Positions 41,385 to 49,730 of a stretch of 64,000 nucleotides of DNA are shown here, piece after piece (within the stretch, counting starts at the first letter, position 1; each line of letters begins with the position of its first letter). Origin of the DNA: DAITPV01 sp050692555 (GTDB taxonomy: Bacteria > Actinomycetota > UBA4738 > CALAEC01); NCBI GenBank assembly GCA_050692555.1, contig JBOGVS010000014.1, forward strand, positions 5,053 to 69,052. Reading direction: 5' to 3'. A program made the translations under genes and the position numbers. The notes under the pieces were generated by a model. It saw only the letters and a program-made list of their open reading frames with translations. It had not been told where the DNA came from and ran no database searches.

Positions 41385-42340
41385 CCGGATCCCTTGATCT
41401 GCTCGGTGACCTTGGGGACCACCTTCAGAGCGTCGCCCACCACCCCCAGATCGACCAGCTTGAAGATGGGGGCGTCGGGGTCCTTGTTGATGGCGATGAT
41501 CCGCTTGGCCTCCTTCATCCCCACCTGGTGCTGGGTGGCACCGCTGATCCCGATGGCGATGTACACGTCGGGCTTGACGGTGATCCCGGTCTGCCCGATC
41601 TGCATGGCATAGGGCACCCACCCCGCGTCCACCACGGCGCGGGTGGCCCCCACCGCCGCGTTCCCGATGGCCTTGGCCAGATCGTTGAGCAGCTCGAAGT
41701 TCTTGGGGTCCTGGAGTCCTCGGCCTCCGGACACCACCACGGGCGCCTGGTCGAGCTTCGGCCCGGTGGATTCCTCCTCGTGGCGCTCCACGAGCTTGGC
41801 CGACTTCAGCTCGTCGGGGACCTCGATCTCCACCGGCACGACCTCGGCCTGGCCCCCGGAGGGCTCGGCCACGAAGGACTTCGGCCGCACCAGGACGAGC
41901 TTGGGGTCCGGGCCGCCCAGCTCCACATCGGCGATCTTGGTGCCGCCGAAGATCTGCGTCTGTGCCCGGTCGGGTGCGGTGACCTCGCTGGCGTTGCTCA
42001 TCAGCGTCGAGCCGGTACGAGCCTGGAGCCGACCTGCCACGTCGCGCGAGTTGTACGTGGAGCCGAACAGGATCAGGTTCGGCTGATGCTGCTTCACCAG
42101 CTGGTGGAGCGCGTGGACCCGGGGCTGAGCGAGGTGCTCGTCGTACACGGAATCGTCACCCGCGTACACCTTCTGGGCGCCGTGCTCACCGAGTGGACCG
42201 GCGGCTCCCTTGGCCCCCGACCCCAGCACCACCGCTTCCACCGTGTCGCCGAGCTCCCGGGCCTTGGTCAGGAGCTCCAGGGCGGTCACGTTGAGCGTCC
42301 CGTCCGGCCCGATCTCCCCGTACACCCAGACCGTGGTCAC
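41381..42340 (-). CDS. etfA: Electron transfer flavoprotein alpha subunit
   Basis: 319 residues. C-terminal FAD domain: VVSGGRGLQDPKNFELLNDLAKAIGNAAVGATRAVVDAGWVPYAMQIGQTGITVKPDVYIAIGISGATQHQVGM, the classical EtfA signature. N-terminal half VWVYGEIGPDGTLN. With EtfB it takes electrons from acyl-CoA dehydrogenases, at least two of which are encoded in the window. GTG 42340 follows the etfB stop after one base. Confidence 0.96.
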   Translation of the reverse strand: MTTVWVYGEIGPDGTLNVTALELLTKARELGDTVEAVVLGSGAKGAAGPLGEHGAQKVYAGDDSVYDEHLAQPRVHALHQLVKQHQPNLILFGSTYNSRDVAGRLQARTGSTLMSNASEVTAPDRAQTQIFGGTKIADVELGGPDPKLVLVRPKSFVAEPSGGQAEVVPVEIEVPDELKSAKLVERHEEESTGPKLDQAPVVVSGGRGLQDPKNFELLNDLAKAIGNAAVGATRAVVDAGWVPYAMQIGQTGITVKPDVYIAIGISGATQHQVGMKEAKRIIAINKDPDAPIFKLVDLGVVGDALKVVPKVTEQIKGSG

Positions 42341-42341
42341 C

Positions 42342-43109
42342 TCAGACCACCTTCGCTTCCTTGAGGAACTGCACGATCCGCTCCGCGGCGCTGCCGTCGT
42401 CCTCGATGACCTCCCCGGCCTCACGCTCGGGGGCCGGCTCGATCGCGGTGACGTTCTGGGTGGCCTTCACCGTTTCCGCGTCGAACCCCAGGTCCGAGAG
42501 ACTGAGCTGCTCCACCGGCTTCTGCTTCGCCTGCATGATCCCCTTGAGGGTGGGATACCGCGGCGTCGTGGCTCCCGCCGTCACCGTGACCAGGGCCGGC
42601 AGCGACGACTTCACGACCTCGTAGCCCTCCTCGGTCTGGCGCTCGATCTTGATCGACCCGTCGGACAGCTCGAACTTCCGGGCAAACGTGAGGGCCGGCA
42701 GGCCCAGGAACTCCGCCAGCGCCTGGGGCAGCGTGCCGGTGTAGCCGTCGGTGGACTCCACCGCGGCCAGCACCAGGTCCGGCTCCTGGAGCTGGATCGC
42801 CGTGGACAGGACCATTGCCGTGGCCAGGGTGTCGGAGCCTCGCAGCGCGTCGTCGGTGATCAGCACGCCTTTCGCGGCTCCCAGCGACAGGGCCTTGCGG
42901 ACCGCATCCATGGCCGGCGCGGGGCCCATCGATACCACCGTGACTTCGCCGCCCTCCTTCTCGGTGATCTCCAGGGCTGCCTCGATGGCCGGTTCGTCAC
43001 CGGGATCCAGGCTTCCTTCCACCCCCTCCCGGACCAACAGGAAGTCGTCCCCGATCTCCGGCGTGCCGGTTGGATCCGGGATGTACTTGGCCAACACCAC
43101 GACGTTCAA
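42342..43109 (-). CDS. etfB: Electron transfer flavoprotein beta subunit
   Basis: 255 residues. VVLAKYIPDPTGTPEIG at the start, DEPAIEAALEITEKEGGEVTVVSMGP, VLAAVESTDGYTGTLPQALAEFLGLPALTF (AMP region) and TPRYPTLKGIMQAKQKP, the loop that docks on dehydrogenases. TTG start with GAGGAGG before it. Electron acceptor for acyl-CoA dehydrogenases together with etfA. Confidence 0.96.
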   Translation of the reverse strand: MNVVVLAKYIPDPTGTPEIGDDFLLVREGVEGSLDPGDEPAIEAALEITEKEGGEVTVVSMGPAPAMDAVRKALSLGAAKGVLITDDALRGSDTLATAMVLSTAIQLQEPDLVLAAVESTDGYTGTLPQALAEFLGLPALTFARKFELSDGSIKIERQTEEGYEVVKSSLPALVTVTAGATTPRYPTLKGIMQAKQKPVEQLSLSDLGFDAETVKATQNVTAIEPAPEREAGEVIEDDGSAAERIVQFLKEAKVV

Positions 43110-43181
43110 GCGAGCCTCCTCGGAGAAAGGACCCCTATTTGTACCCGATTCGGCCCGGCCGTGGCCGCGCCTCGTGACCCC

Positions 43182-43187
43182 GATAAT
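43182..43187 (+). promoter_or_regulatory. -10 box of 136-aa exported protein gene, leaderless
   Basis: GATAAT, exactly six bases, then GTG at 43194. The best match to the TATAAT core among the leaderless boxes apart from its first base. Confidence 0.45.
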
Positions 43188-43193
43188 GGGCCG

Positions 43194-43604
43194 GTGCGCG
43201 TGGTCGGAGGGCTGCTGCTGGTTGCGCTCGGCGCCGCCGCGGCGCTCTTGGCCGACCGGGTGTTGTTGGAGCCGGCGAGCTCGGATGCCACCACCCCGGC
43301 CGTGCCCCAGTCGGCACCGGGGCCCGGCGATCCCCCGGTAGTGTGGGTCGACGGGACCCTGGAGGAGGTATCGGACTCGCAGATCATCGTGCGAGAAGGC
43401 CAGGGCCCGGAGGTTGCCGTGGAGCGCCTGGGCCAGGGCGCCACGGCTTTCCTGGCGCTGGAAGGCAGCGAGTGGCTGGAGCTCGCCGATGAGCAGATCT
43501 CGGAGATCGAAACCGGTGGCCTGGCCTGCGTGGAGACCCTGCTCGACGGCCGGACGTTCCTGGCCCTTCGGGTGTTCCTGGGCTCCGGCTGCGGCCCGGC
43601 CTGA
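43194..43604 (+). CDS. Exported or membrane-anchored small protein, unknown
   Basis: 136 residues. N-terminal hydrophobic segment VVGGLLLVALGAAAALLADRVLL, a proline/alanine linker, then a compact beta-rich domain (VVWVDGTLEEVSDSQIIVREGQGPEVAVERL...) with two cysteines (ACVETLL, GSGCGPA) that could form a disulfide. The fold looks OB-like. Its stop overlaps the next ATG by one base (TGATG), so it forms an operon with the lipoprotein. Confidence 0.68.
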   Translation: MRVVGGLLLVALGAAAALLADRVLLEPASSDATTPAVPQSAPGPGDPPVVWVDGTLEEVSDSQIIVREGQGPEVAVERLGQGATAFLALEGSEWLELADEQISEIETGGLACVETLLDGRTFLALRVFLGSGCGPA

Positions 43605-44074
43605 TGTACGGTCCCCGGGTGCGACGACTCGCTCTCATGGCCGCGTTGCTGCTGACGGCCTGCCCGGAGGGCGGAGGGGCCGGAGGACAGGCCAGTCCCT
43701 CCCCTCAGCCCATCAGTCTCAGCCCCACGGAATCGCCCAGCCCAACCCCCACGGAGTCGCCGGCCGCGATTTCCCCGCCCGCGGTGACGGTGGAGCAGGG
43801 GGGGCGGTACTGGGCGGTGTACGCCGTGGTGGCGGAGGCCGGCAGCGCCGAGCTCGACGAGGCCTTCAACCGGCTCCGCGACCTGGAGGTCACGGTCGGG
43901 GGATTCGGCGAGCTGGCCTGCGACGAGGGAGCCGCCGAAGCGCTGGGGGTGGACCCCAGCCTGCACGGCGTGGCCGTGTACTTCGAAAGGAAGGCGGATG
44001 CTCAGGCCTTCGCCGCCTCGCTCGACCCGCCGCCCGCGGGCGTCGCCCGGGTTCGAACCTTCTGCGCGGATTGA
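43604..44074 (+). CDS. Lipoprotein, unknown function
   Basis: 156 residues. Signal peptide with lipobox ALLLTAC (Cys about residue 20), then a long Ser/Pro/Thr linker (SPSPTPTESPAA), then a domain of about 90 residues beginning YWAVYAVVAEAGSAELDEAFNRLRDLEVTVGGFGELACDEGAAEALGV, which has a SPOR/sarcosine-like or ferredoxin-like look. Probably exported and membrane-tethered. It may start at GTG 43619. The TGA overlaps the TTG of the methyltransferase (TTGA). Confidence 0.75.
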   Translation: MYGPRVRRLALMAALLLTACPEGGGAGGQASPSPQPISLSPTESPSPTPTESPAAISPPAVTVEQGGRYWAVYAVVAEAGSAELDEAFNRLRDLEVTVGGFGELACDEGAAEALGVDPSLHGVAVYFERKADAQAFAASLDPPPAGVARVRTFCAD

Positions 44075-44776
44075 ACCTCCCGCTCACCGGCGAGCGGACC
44101 CTGCCGGGGATCCCGGAAGAGAACTACTGGTTCCGGCGACACGTGGCCGCGTACCGGTTCGCGTCCAGGTTCGCGCGGGGGACGGTCGTGGACGCCGGAG
44201 CGGGAGAGGGATACGGCGCCGCGATGCTGGCCGGCCGGGCCCCGGGTGGTGGCCTTCGAGCTGGACGCCGAGTCGATCGGGCATGCCGCGGACAGGTACT
44301 TGGCGCCGTGGTTCGTCCAGGCGGACCTGTGTCGCATCCCGGTGCGTGACGGCTCGGCGGACGCGCTGGTGTCCCTCCAGGTCATCGAGCACCTTCCCTG
44401 TGCGGATGAGTTCCTGGCCGACTGTCGGCGGGCTCTCCGTCCGGGTGGCACGCTAATCCTGTCGACCCCCAACCGGGCAACATTCCCCGGCGGCCTCAAC
44501 CCGTTCCACGTCCGCGAGTTCGACGCCGGCGAGCTCCAGGCGCTCCTGCTGAGACACTTCGCTCGGGTGGACCTCCTGGGGATCGAGCACCGAGCGCCCC
44601 TGGCCCTTCTCGACCGGGTCCTCGGCGAGTCGGTCCAGCATCGCCTGGTACGACTCCCCTACCCGGATCAGCCCGCGTGGCTCCGAGGCGTCCTCCGGAC
44701 GGTTCGGTCACAGGACTTCCGTATCACCCGACACGCTCAACGCCCCTTGGACCTCCTCGCCGTTTGCCGGGCTTAG
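44071..44776 (+). pseudogene. SAM-dependent methyltransferase, single-base frameshift
   Basis: The frame from TTG 44071 reads LNLPLTGERTLPGIPEENYW...ARGTVVDAGAGEGYGAAMLAGRAP (motif I DAGAGEGYG). The continuation VVAFELDAESIGHAADRY...VSLQVIEHLPCADEFLADCRRALRPGGTLILSTPN lies in the +1 frame. The break is in the GC run at about 44236-44246, and one extra base explains it. Repaired length about 234 residues, a normal class I methyltransferase. Start overlaps the lipoprotein stop (TTGA). Either a young pseudogene or a homopolymer error in the sequence. Confidence 0.75.
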
Positions 44777-44789
44777 TACTCGAGGGCGA

Positions 44790-44795
44790 TACGAT
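44790..44795 (+). promoter_or_regulatory. -10 box of 75-aa protein gene, leaderless
   Basis: TACGAT, exactly six bases, then GTG at 44802; no Shine-Dalgarno sequence. Confidence 0.5.
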
Positions 44796-44801
44796 CGGAC
44801 C

Positions 44802-45029
44802 GTGAGCAAGGTCACCACCGTCTATCTGGGGCAGTTCACCAACGAACACGCCAACGCCATCGCGGAGAAGCTCGAGGAGGCCGGGATCACCTGGTGGGCC
44901 AAGAACCCGGGAACCGTCTCCTACGTGCTGTTCATGGAGTGGGGGCCTCGCCTCTTCGTCGACCGGGCCCGCCTGGACGAAGCACGTGAGATCGCCCGCC
45001 GGATCGCCCCGGAGGGCCTGAAGGACTAA
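44802..45029 (+). CDS. Small DUF2007-like protein, 75 aa
   Basis: MSKVTTVYLGQFTNEHANAIAEKLEEAGITWWAKNPGTVSYV.. then VDRARLDEAREIARRIAPEG. The layout (beta strand, helix, LEEAGI, strand, VxxxRLxEAREIxxxI) resembles DUF2007-type putative signal-transducing domains. Soluble. Tail-to-tail 4-base overlap with the next gene (CTAA, giving TAA on one strand and TAG on the other). Confidence 0.72.
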   Translation: MSKVTTVYLGQFTNEHANAIAEKLEEAGITWWAKNPGTVSYVLFMEWGPRLFVDRARLDEAREIARRIAPEGLKD

Positions 45030-45229
45030 GCAGCGGCCCTGCGGCGCCGCTCGCCCCGGACCAGGGGGAAGCGGTGGGGCATGTGCGCCCAGCAGTAGTC
45101 CAGCCGGTTGTAGATGGAGATCCGGGTGTCGCAGCCCTCGTGGGCGCAAACCCGGCCGGGACCATAGGTCCGGTTCGGTCGGGGCAGCTCCCGGGGCCGG
45201 GACCCCTTCATGAACTGGCCGTCGCTCAT
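45026..45229 (-). CDS. Small cysteine/histidine protein, possible zinc-binding
   Basis: 67 residues with GGGAG before the ATG. The core VCAHEGCDTRISIYNRLDYCWAHMPHRFP has C-x4-C and C-x2-H spacing suitable for one zinc ion. Ends in RGERRRRAAA. Very basic overall (many Arg). Function unknown; possibly RNA- or DNA-binding. I found nothing convincing in the 107 bases upstream, apart from an imperfect hairpin. Confidence 0.62.
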   Translation of the reverse strand: MSDGQFMKGSRPRELPRPNRTYGPGRVCAHEGCDTRISIYNRLDYCWAHMPHRFPLVRGERRRRAAA

Positions 45230-45336
45230 CGAACTCCCTTTCCCACTCTCGGGGGTGGCGGGCTGCCAACCCCCACAACAGGTCATCGGCACGCGGTATT
45301 CCCCGCTGGAGCCCCGGGGGGGCGCCATTGCCGCTT

Positions 45337-45903
45337 CTACCCATTCCGACGCTTGGCCAACCGCCCGGGGTTCCCCACGATCAACGACCGCTCGGGGAAC
45401 CGCCCCCGGACCACCGTGGAGGCCCCCACCACGGACCCTTCCCCCACCGTGGTCCCCCGCAGGACGGTTGACTTCACCCCCAGCCAGCAATCCGGGCCGA
45501 TGCGGACCGGCGACTTGACGATCCCCTGCTGCTGGATGGGCGTGTCCAGATCCTGGTATCGGTGGTCGAAGTCCCCCACATAGACCTGGTCGGCGAAAAG
45601 ACAGTCGTCGTCGATCTCCACGTGGAGATAGCAGTTGACGGTGTCGTCGCCCCCGAACACCACCCGATCGCCGATCCGCAGGTAGCCCTCGTGGCACCGG
45701 ATCGACGTCCCCCGGCCGATCCACACCCGGCGCCCGATCTCCAGGTGGCCCAGCCCCCTGGTGCACCGGATCTCCACGCCCCGGGCCATGAACACCATCC
45801 CCCGGGTGATCACGTGAGGGTTCCGCAGGCGGAACCAGGCGTACCGCAGGCCCATGGCCCAGAACTTGGGCCTGTACATCCGCTCGCGGATCCAGGCCGA
45901 CAC
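45337..45903 (-). CDS. Left-handed beta-helix acyltransferase (hexapeptide repeat)
   Basis: 188 residues. Hexapeptide repeats run from RGVEIRCTRGLGHLEIGRRVWIGRGTSIRCHEGYLRIGDRVVFGGDD to IGPDCWLGVKSTVLRGTTVGEGSVVGASTVV, with a catalytic-type His in the VGDFDHRYQD loop, and VGNPGRLAKRR at the end. Expected to transfer an acetyl or acyl group to a sugar or lipid. GTG 45903 lies 4 bases after the upstream methyltransferase stop, suggesting a joint role in envelope glycolipid or polysaccharide synthesis. Substrate unknown. Confidence 0.85.
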   Translation of the reverse strand: MSAWIRERMYRPKFWAMGLRYAWFRLRNPHVITRGMVFMARGVEIRCTRGLGHLEIGRRVWIGRGTSIRCHEGYLRIGDRVVFGGDDTVNCYLHVEIDDDCLFADQVYVGDFDHRYQDLDTPIQQQGIVKSPVRIGPDCWLGVKSTVLRGTTVGEGSVVGASTVVRGRFPERSLIVGNPGRLAKRRNG

Positions 45904-45907
45904 CGGC

Positions 45908-46822
45908 TCAGCCCACGGGCGGCCGGTGACCGGAGAGCAGGAGGTTGTAGAACAGGCCCTTGGGCAATACCGGATACAGGAACTGGTCCACCCGGTACAG
46001 GGATTGCCAGCTTCGGAACGCGAACCTGGCCCACCGCTTCCCGAACAGCCCGGGGCGCAGCTCGGATTCCATCGTTCGGACCGTCCACCCGAACAAGCTC
46101 GACAGCAGCTCCTCGGTCTCCACCCGGACCTCGGCGAACCCCACCGCCCGCGCCCACCCGGCCACCCTCCGGGGGTCGAACGTGTGGAGGTCAACGTCCC
46201 ACTCGAGGTCCTGGAGGATCCGATCCTCCTCGCTGGTCGGCGGGACGCGTTCCGACGTCAGGGAGCGCAGGGGCGGTAGGCGGGTGAGGATCCGGCAGGC
46301 CGTCCGGGTCCCGGCCTTGGCCACCCCGGCCATCCGATCACCCACGCGGCTGGGCTCCCCCGCAACCAGGAGCGCACCGCCGGGGGACAGAACGCGGTAC
46401 GCCTCGGTCAACGCGGCAGCGGGGTCGGGGACGTGGTGAAGGAAGGCATGGCCCACCACCAGGTCGAACGAACCGTCCTCGTATGGCAGCCGCTCCGCGT
46501 CACCGACCCGAGCCTCCACCGGGCACCCCACCGCGGCGGCGTTCTCCCGGCACACCTCCAACATCCCCTCGGAGATGTCGATGACGTGGACCCGACCCGC
46601 GAAGCCGGCTCGCCACAGGTTGAGGACCCAGAACCCGGTCCCCGCTCCCACCTCCAGGACCCTCTCGTACCGGCGGCCCGGCAGCATGCGCTCGGTCCGC
46701 TCCCGCACGTAGTTGATGCCGGCCCCGTCGAACGCGATGGACCACTTGGCGTCGTACGTGGCGGCCGCGGCGTCGTGGTAGATGGCGTTGGCGACCTTGG
46801 GATCGGGAACCACGCGGGCCAC
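45908..46822 (-). CDS. SAM-dependent methyltransferase (Methyltransf_11 type)
   Basis: 304 residues. Motif I VLEVGAGTGFWVLNLWRAG, acidic end of beta-2 in VHVIDISEGMLEV, DAERLPYEDGSFDLVVGHAFLHHVPDPAAALTEAYRVLSPGGALLVAGEPS. The C-terminal 120 residues contain SLFGWTVRTMESELRPGLFG and an aromatic-rich KGLFYNLLLSGHRP. GTG 46822 is 8 bases after the enoyl-CoA hydratase stop; GTG 46813 is an alternative. Substrate unknown; the partner acyltransferase suggests a lipid or glycan. Confidence 0.86.
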   Translation of the reverse strand: MARVVPDPKVANAIYHDAAAATYDAKWSIAFDGAGINYVRERTERMLPGRRYERVLEVGAGTGFWVLNLWRAGFAGRVHVIDISEGMLEVCRENAAAVGCPVEARVGDAERLPYEDGSFDLVVGHAFLHHVPDPAAALTEAYRVLSPGGALLVAGEPSRVGDRMAGVAKAGTRTACRILTRLPPLRSLTSERVPPTSEEDRILQDLEWDVDLHTFDPRRVAGWARAVGFAEVRVETEELLSSLFGWTVRTMESELRPGLFGKRWARFAFRSWQSLYRVDQFLYPVLPKGLFYNLLLSGHRPPVG

Positions 46823-46830
46823 CGGCCGGC

Positions 46831-47604
46831 CTACTTGCCCTCGAACGTCGCCTTGCCGGGGCCTTGCTCCAGGAACGTGCGCATCCCGGACTTCTGGTCT
46901 TCGGTGCTGAACAGGTCGGCGAAGGTCTCCCGCTCGATGGACAGACCGGTTTGGAGGTCCACCCGGGCGCCCCAGTTGACCGAGACCTTGGCGGCCCGGA
47001 GCGCCACCAGGGGACCTTTGGCGAACTGGCGGGCGGCATCGACCGCTTCCGCGTACACGTCCTCGCATACCTGGTCGACCAGGCCGATGTCTTTGGCCTC
47101 CTCGGCCTTCACCTGGCGCCCCGTGTAGATGAGGTCCTTGGCCTTGGCCGGCCCGATCAGCCGGGGCATCCGCTGGGTGCCCCCGGCTCCGGGGATGATC
47201 CCCAGCTGGATCTCCGGCTGGCCGAGCTTGGCGTTCGTGGCGGCGAACCGGAAGTCGGCGCACATCGCCAGCTCGCACCCGCCTCCCAGCGCGTAGCCGT
47301 TGATGGCGGCGATGGTGACCTTGGGGATGTCCTCCACGGTGCTGAAGCACTGCTGGAGGCCCTGGATCATCGGTCGGATCTCGGCGGGGCTCATGTCCAC
47401 CATCATCTTCACGTCGGCTCCGGCGGCGAAGATCTTGTCGCCCCCGTAGATCACCACGGCCCCGACGTCGTCCCGGCGGCCGGCCTCGATGGCGGCGTCC
47501 AGCAGGTCGCGGGTCAGCTCCTCGTTGATCGCGTTCATTGGAGGACGGTCCAGTCGGATGGTCCCCACCCCGTCCTCGACCTCCAGGCGCACGAATTCTC
47601 CCAT
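46831..47604 (-). CDS. Enoyl-CoA hydratase
   Basis: 257 residues, canonical crotonase. GTIRLDRPPMNAINEEL, FAAGADVKMM (oxyanion loop), NGYALGGGCELAMCADFRFA with the first catalytic Glu, GQPEIQLGIIPGAGGTQRMPRLIG with the second, and the C-terminal FLEQGPGKATFEGK. Unlike the crotonase at 26286-27113 both Glu are kept, so this should hydrate trans-2-enoyl-CoA in beta-oxidation, including crotonyl-CoA from GcdH. GAGGAG precedes the ATG. Confidence 0.93.
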   Translation of the reverse strand: MGEFVRLEVEDGVGTIRLDRPPMNAINEELTRDLLDAAIEAGRRDDVGAVVIYGGDKIFAAGADVKMMVDMSPAEIRPMIQGLQQCFSTVEDIPKVTIAAINGYALGGGCELAMCADFRFAATNAKLGQPEIQLGIIPGAGGTQRMPRLIGPAKAKDLIYTGRQVKAEEAKDIGLVDQVCEDVYAEAVDAARQFAKGPLVALRAAKVSVNWGARVDLQTGLSIERETFADLFSTEDQKSGMRTFLEQGPGKATFEGK

Positions 47605-47629
47605 CGGGTCTCCTCGCTCGGGAACGGCC

Positions 47630-47635
47630 TATCTT
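47630..47635 (+). promoter_or_regulatory. -10 box of secreted protein gene, leaderless
   Basis: TATCTT, exactly six bases, then GTG at 47642, in the 37-base gap to the divergent enoyl-CoA hydratase gene. Confidence 0.5.
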
Positions 47636-47641
47636 AGTCCG

Positions 47642-49249
47642 GTGAAGCTCACGCTCCGCGTCGGCGCGGTGCTGGTGGCCGGCGCGGTCCTCCTTCCGGC
47701 GGCCCCCTCGCACGGCCAGCCGCGGGCGGACATCGAGCCGTACCGGGGCCTCGGCGCATGGGTGGACATCTTCGACGGCGGACTGTACGAAGCACCGGAG
47801 GCCACGGTGGCCGACCTGGCCGGCCGCGGGGTGCGGACGTTGTACCTGGAGACGGCCAGCTACCGGCTCCCCGGCCCCATCCGGTTCCCCGACCTGGCGG
47901 GCCGGTTCCTCGACGCCGCTCACGCAGCCGGGATGCGGGTGGTGGGGTGGTACGTCCCCGACTTCGTCGACCTGGAGCGAGACCTGGAATGGTCGCTGGC
48001 CGCGGTCCGGTTCGCCAGCCCCGCCGGAGAGCGGTTCGACTCGTTCGCCCTGGACATCGAGGTCACCGCGGTGCAGGACCCCACCGAGCGGGCCAACCGG
48101 CTGCTTCAGCTGTCGAACGCGATCCGCCGGGCCGTGGGGCCGACGTATCCGCTGGGGGCCATCACGCCGTCACCCCTCCGGTCGCCCAGCTACTGGCCGG
48201 TGTTCCCCGACGCCGAGCTGGCGGCCATCTACGACGTGTACCTGCCGATGGCCTACTCCTCCTACCACGTGCAGGGGGAGGCCGGGACCCACGACTACAT
48301 CACCCAGGCCGCCCAGGTCGTTCGTCAGGTCACGGCGCGGCCGGACATCCCCATCCACATGATCGGTGGGATCGCCAACGGCCTCGACGGACCCGAGATG
48401 GCTGGATTCATCCGGGCGGTGAGCGAGCAGCGGCTCATGGGGGCCAGCCTGTACGACGTGGGCTCCTCGGGCCCCGAGGAGTGGGCCGCCCTGGCCACGC
48501 TGCGGTTCGCCCAGCCGGCTCAGGGCAGCGAGCCCAAGAAGAAGGAGAAACGGGACCGGCCGGAGCGGCTCCGGCTCGGGCGGGACGTGGGGACGTACGG
48601 GGCCATTCCCGACGCCGACCGGACCTTCGATGGCGCGGTCTCATTCGTCGCGGGGTCGTTCCCTGGGGGCTGGGAGCTCGACTACGAGGCCTTCGACCTG
48701 GCCACCAACGAAGCCACCGTGTCGGTGAACGGAGAGCCCGTGGCCGTCCTTCCCCCCACCGATCGGGCGGCCTGGGGCCCCCGGAGTACCGCGACCCTCC
48801 CCGACGACGCCCTGGACGACGGGAACAACCGGGTCACGTTCCAGATCGATCCCGACGTGCGCGGGGCCGGGGAGACCTGGGCGGTCCGCCGGGTGACCCT
48901 GGTGGCGTCGCCGCTGTCGCTGGACGAGCGAGGCGCGCACGGGGCCATGCCGCAGTCGGACCCGGGCCGCGAGGACCGGGTGACCTACGCTTTCACCTCC
49001 GATGGATCGGAGACCGCGGTGGTGGTCCGGGGGTTCGACGTGATCCCCGGAGAGGTCGCCGTGCTCCTCAACGGACGGCTGGTCTCCGCGCTGCGACCCT
49101 CGCCGCAGGCTGCGTGGGGAGACCCCCAGACCATCCTGCTCGGAGCGCCGTTCCTCAGGGCCGGCCAGAATCGCCTGACGTTCGACGGTGAGCCCGAGCA
49201 GCCCTGGGGAGTGCGGATCGAACGCTCGGCGAGCGTGGGCCTGGTCTAG
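47642..49249 (+). CDS. Secreted TIM-barrel-like protein with C-terminal beta domains
   Basis: 535 residues. Signal peptide VKLTLRVGAVLVAGAVLLPAAPSHGQ. Residues about 30-300 look like a glycoside-hydrolase-type barrel: GLGAWVDIFDGGLYEAPEATVADLAGRGVRTLYLE, FDSFALDIEV, DVYLPMAYSSYHVQGEAG, IPIHMIGGIANG. A lysine-rich linker (SEPKKKEKRDRP) leads to two similar beta-sandwich repeats (WELDYEAFDLATNEATVSVNGEPV... and VVVRGFDVIPGEVAVLLNGRLV...). The acidic D-x-E in LDIEV could be catalytic. No family fixed. Its stop shares CTAG with the convergent cNMP gene. Confidence 0.75.
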   Translation: MKLTLRVGAVLVAGAVLLPAAPSHGQPRADIEPYRGLGAWVDIFDGGLYEAPEATVADLAGRGVRTLYLETASYRLPGPIRFPDLAGRFLDAAHAAGMRVVGWYVPDFVDLERDLEWSLAAVRFASPAGERFDSFALDIEVTAVQDPTERANRLLQLSNAIRRAVGPTYPLGAITPSPLRSPSYWPVFPDAELAAIYDVYLPMAYSSYHVQGEAGTHDYITQAAQVVRQVTARPDIPIHMIGGIANGLDGPEMAGFIRAVSEQRLMGASLYDVGSSGPEEWAALATLRFAQPAQGSEPKKKEKRDRPERLRLGRDVGTYGAIPDADRTFDGAVSFVAGSFPGGWELDYEAFDLATNEATVSVNGEPVAVLPPTDRAAWGPRSTATLPDDALDDGNNRVTFQIDPDVRGAGETWAVRRVTLVASPLSLDERGAHGAMPQSDPGREDRVTYAFTSDGSETAVVVRGFDVIPGEVAVLLNGRLVSALRPSPQAAWGDPQTILLGAPFLRAGQNRLTFDGEPEQPWGVRIERSASVGLV

Positions 49250-49677
49250 TGAGTCAGCGAGTGCTCCAGCGAGCGGAGCCGGCGGGACATCTCGACCAGC
49301 AGCTTCCTGGCGATCGAGGGGATCTTCTCCAGGAGCGGTAGGAACGACCATGAGGTCAGCGACAGGGTGTGCACCGGTGTGACGGCCCGCACCGTGGCCG
49401 ACCTTGGGCCTCCGTCCAGGAGGGACATCTCGCCGAAGTAGTCGCCGGCCCGGAGGGTGGCCCGCTTCCGTCCGCCGACCAGGACCGCGGCCTCGCCCTC
49501 CAGGATCAGGTGGAAGCCGACGCCCCCGGTGGCCCCCTCCTCGACGATGTTCTTGTCGGGAGGGAAGACCACCTCCTTGCCCGCCGGGTAGATCGCCTCG
49601 AGCTCCCGCTTGGACAGCCCCTCGAACAACGGGACCGTCTTGAGCATCGCAATGGTGTCCTTCTTGGCCCTGGCCAT
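49246..49677 (-). CDS. Cyclic-nucleotide-binding domain protein
   Basis: 143 residues, one cNMP domain: TVPLFEGLSKRELEAIYPAG, FHLILEGEAAVLVGGRKRATLRAGDYFGEMSLLDGGPRSATVRA, final helix ARKLLVEMSRRLRSLEHSL. Arg in GPRSAT is the phosphate ligand. Paralogue of 38611-39114. No output domain. GGAGGAGG precedes the ATG; a TATGAT box lies at 49700-49705. Confidence 0.9.
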   Translation of the reverse strand: MARAKKDTIAMLKTVPLFEGLSKRELEAIYPAGKEVVFPPDKNIVEEGATGGVGFHLILEGEAAVLVGGRKRATLRAGDYFGEMSLLDGGPRSATVRAVTPVHTLSLTSWSFLPLLEKIPSIARKLLVEMSRRLRSLEHSLTH

Positions 49678-49716
49678 GCCGCCTCCTCCCGCGGCCGCAT
49701 CATAGAGGAGCCGGGG

Positions 49717-49722
49717 TAGGCT
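49717..49722 (+). promoter_or_regulatory. -10 box of haloalkane-dehalogenase-like gene
   Basis: TAGGCT, 8 bases, then ATG at 49731. No Shine-Dalgarno sequence. Confidence 0.35.
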
Positions 49723-49730
49723 CTGCCCCG

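Noticed and set aside
45251..45274. Hairpin GGGGGTGGC/GCCAACCCCC as a terminator upstream of the small zinc-type gene
   Set aside because: The stem has a bulge, there is no T run in either direction, and it lies between two same-strand genes without other support.
45908..47923. 671-codon frame running through the methyltransferase and the enoyl-CoA hydratase
   Set aside because: Only the last 304 residues have protein-family content. The N-terminal part is an out-of-frame shadow of the hydratase gene, which is convincing in its own frame.
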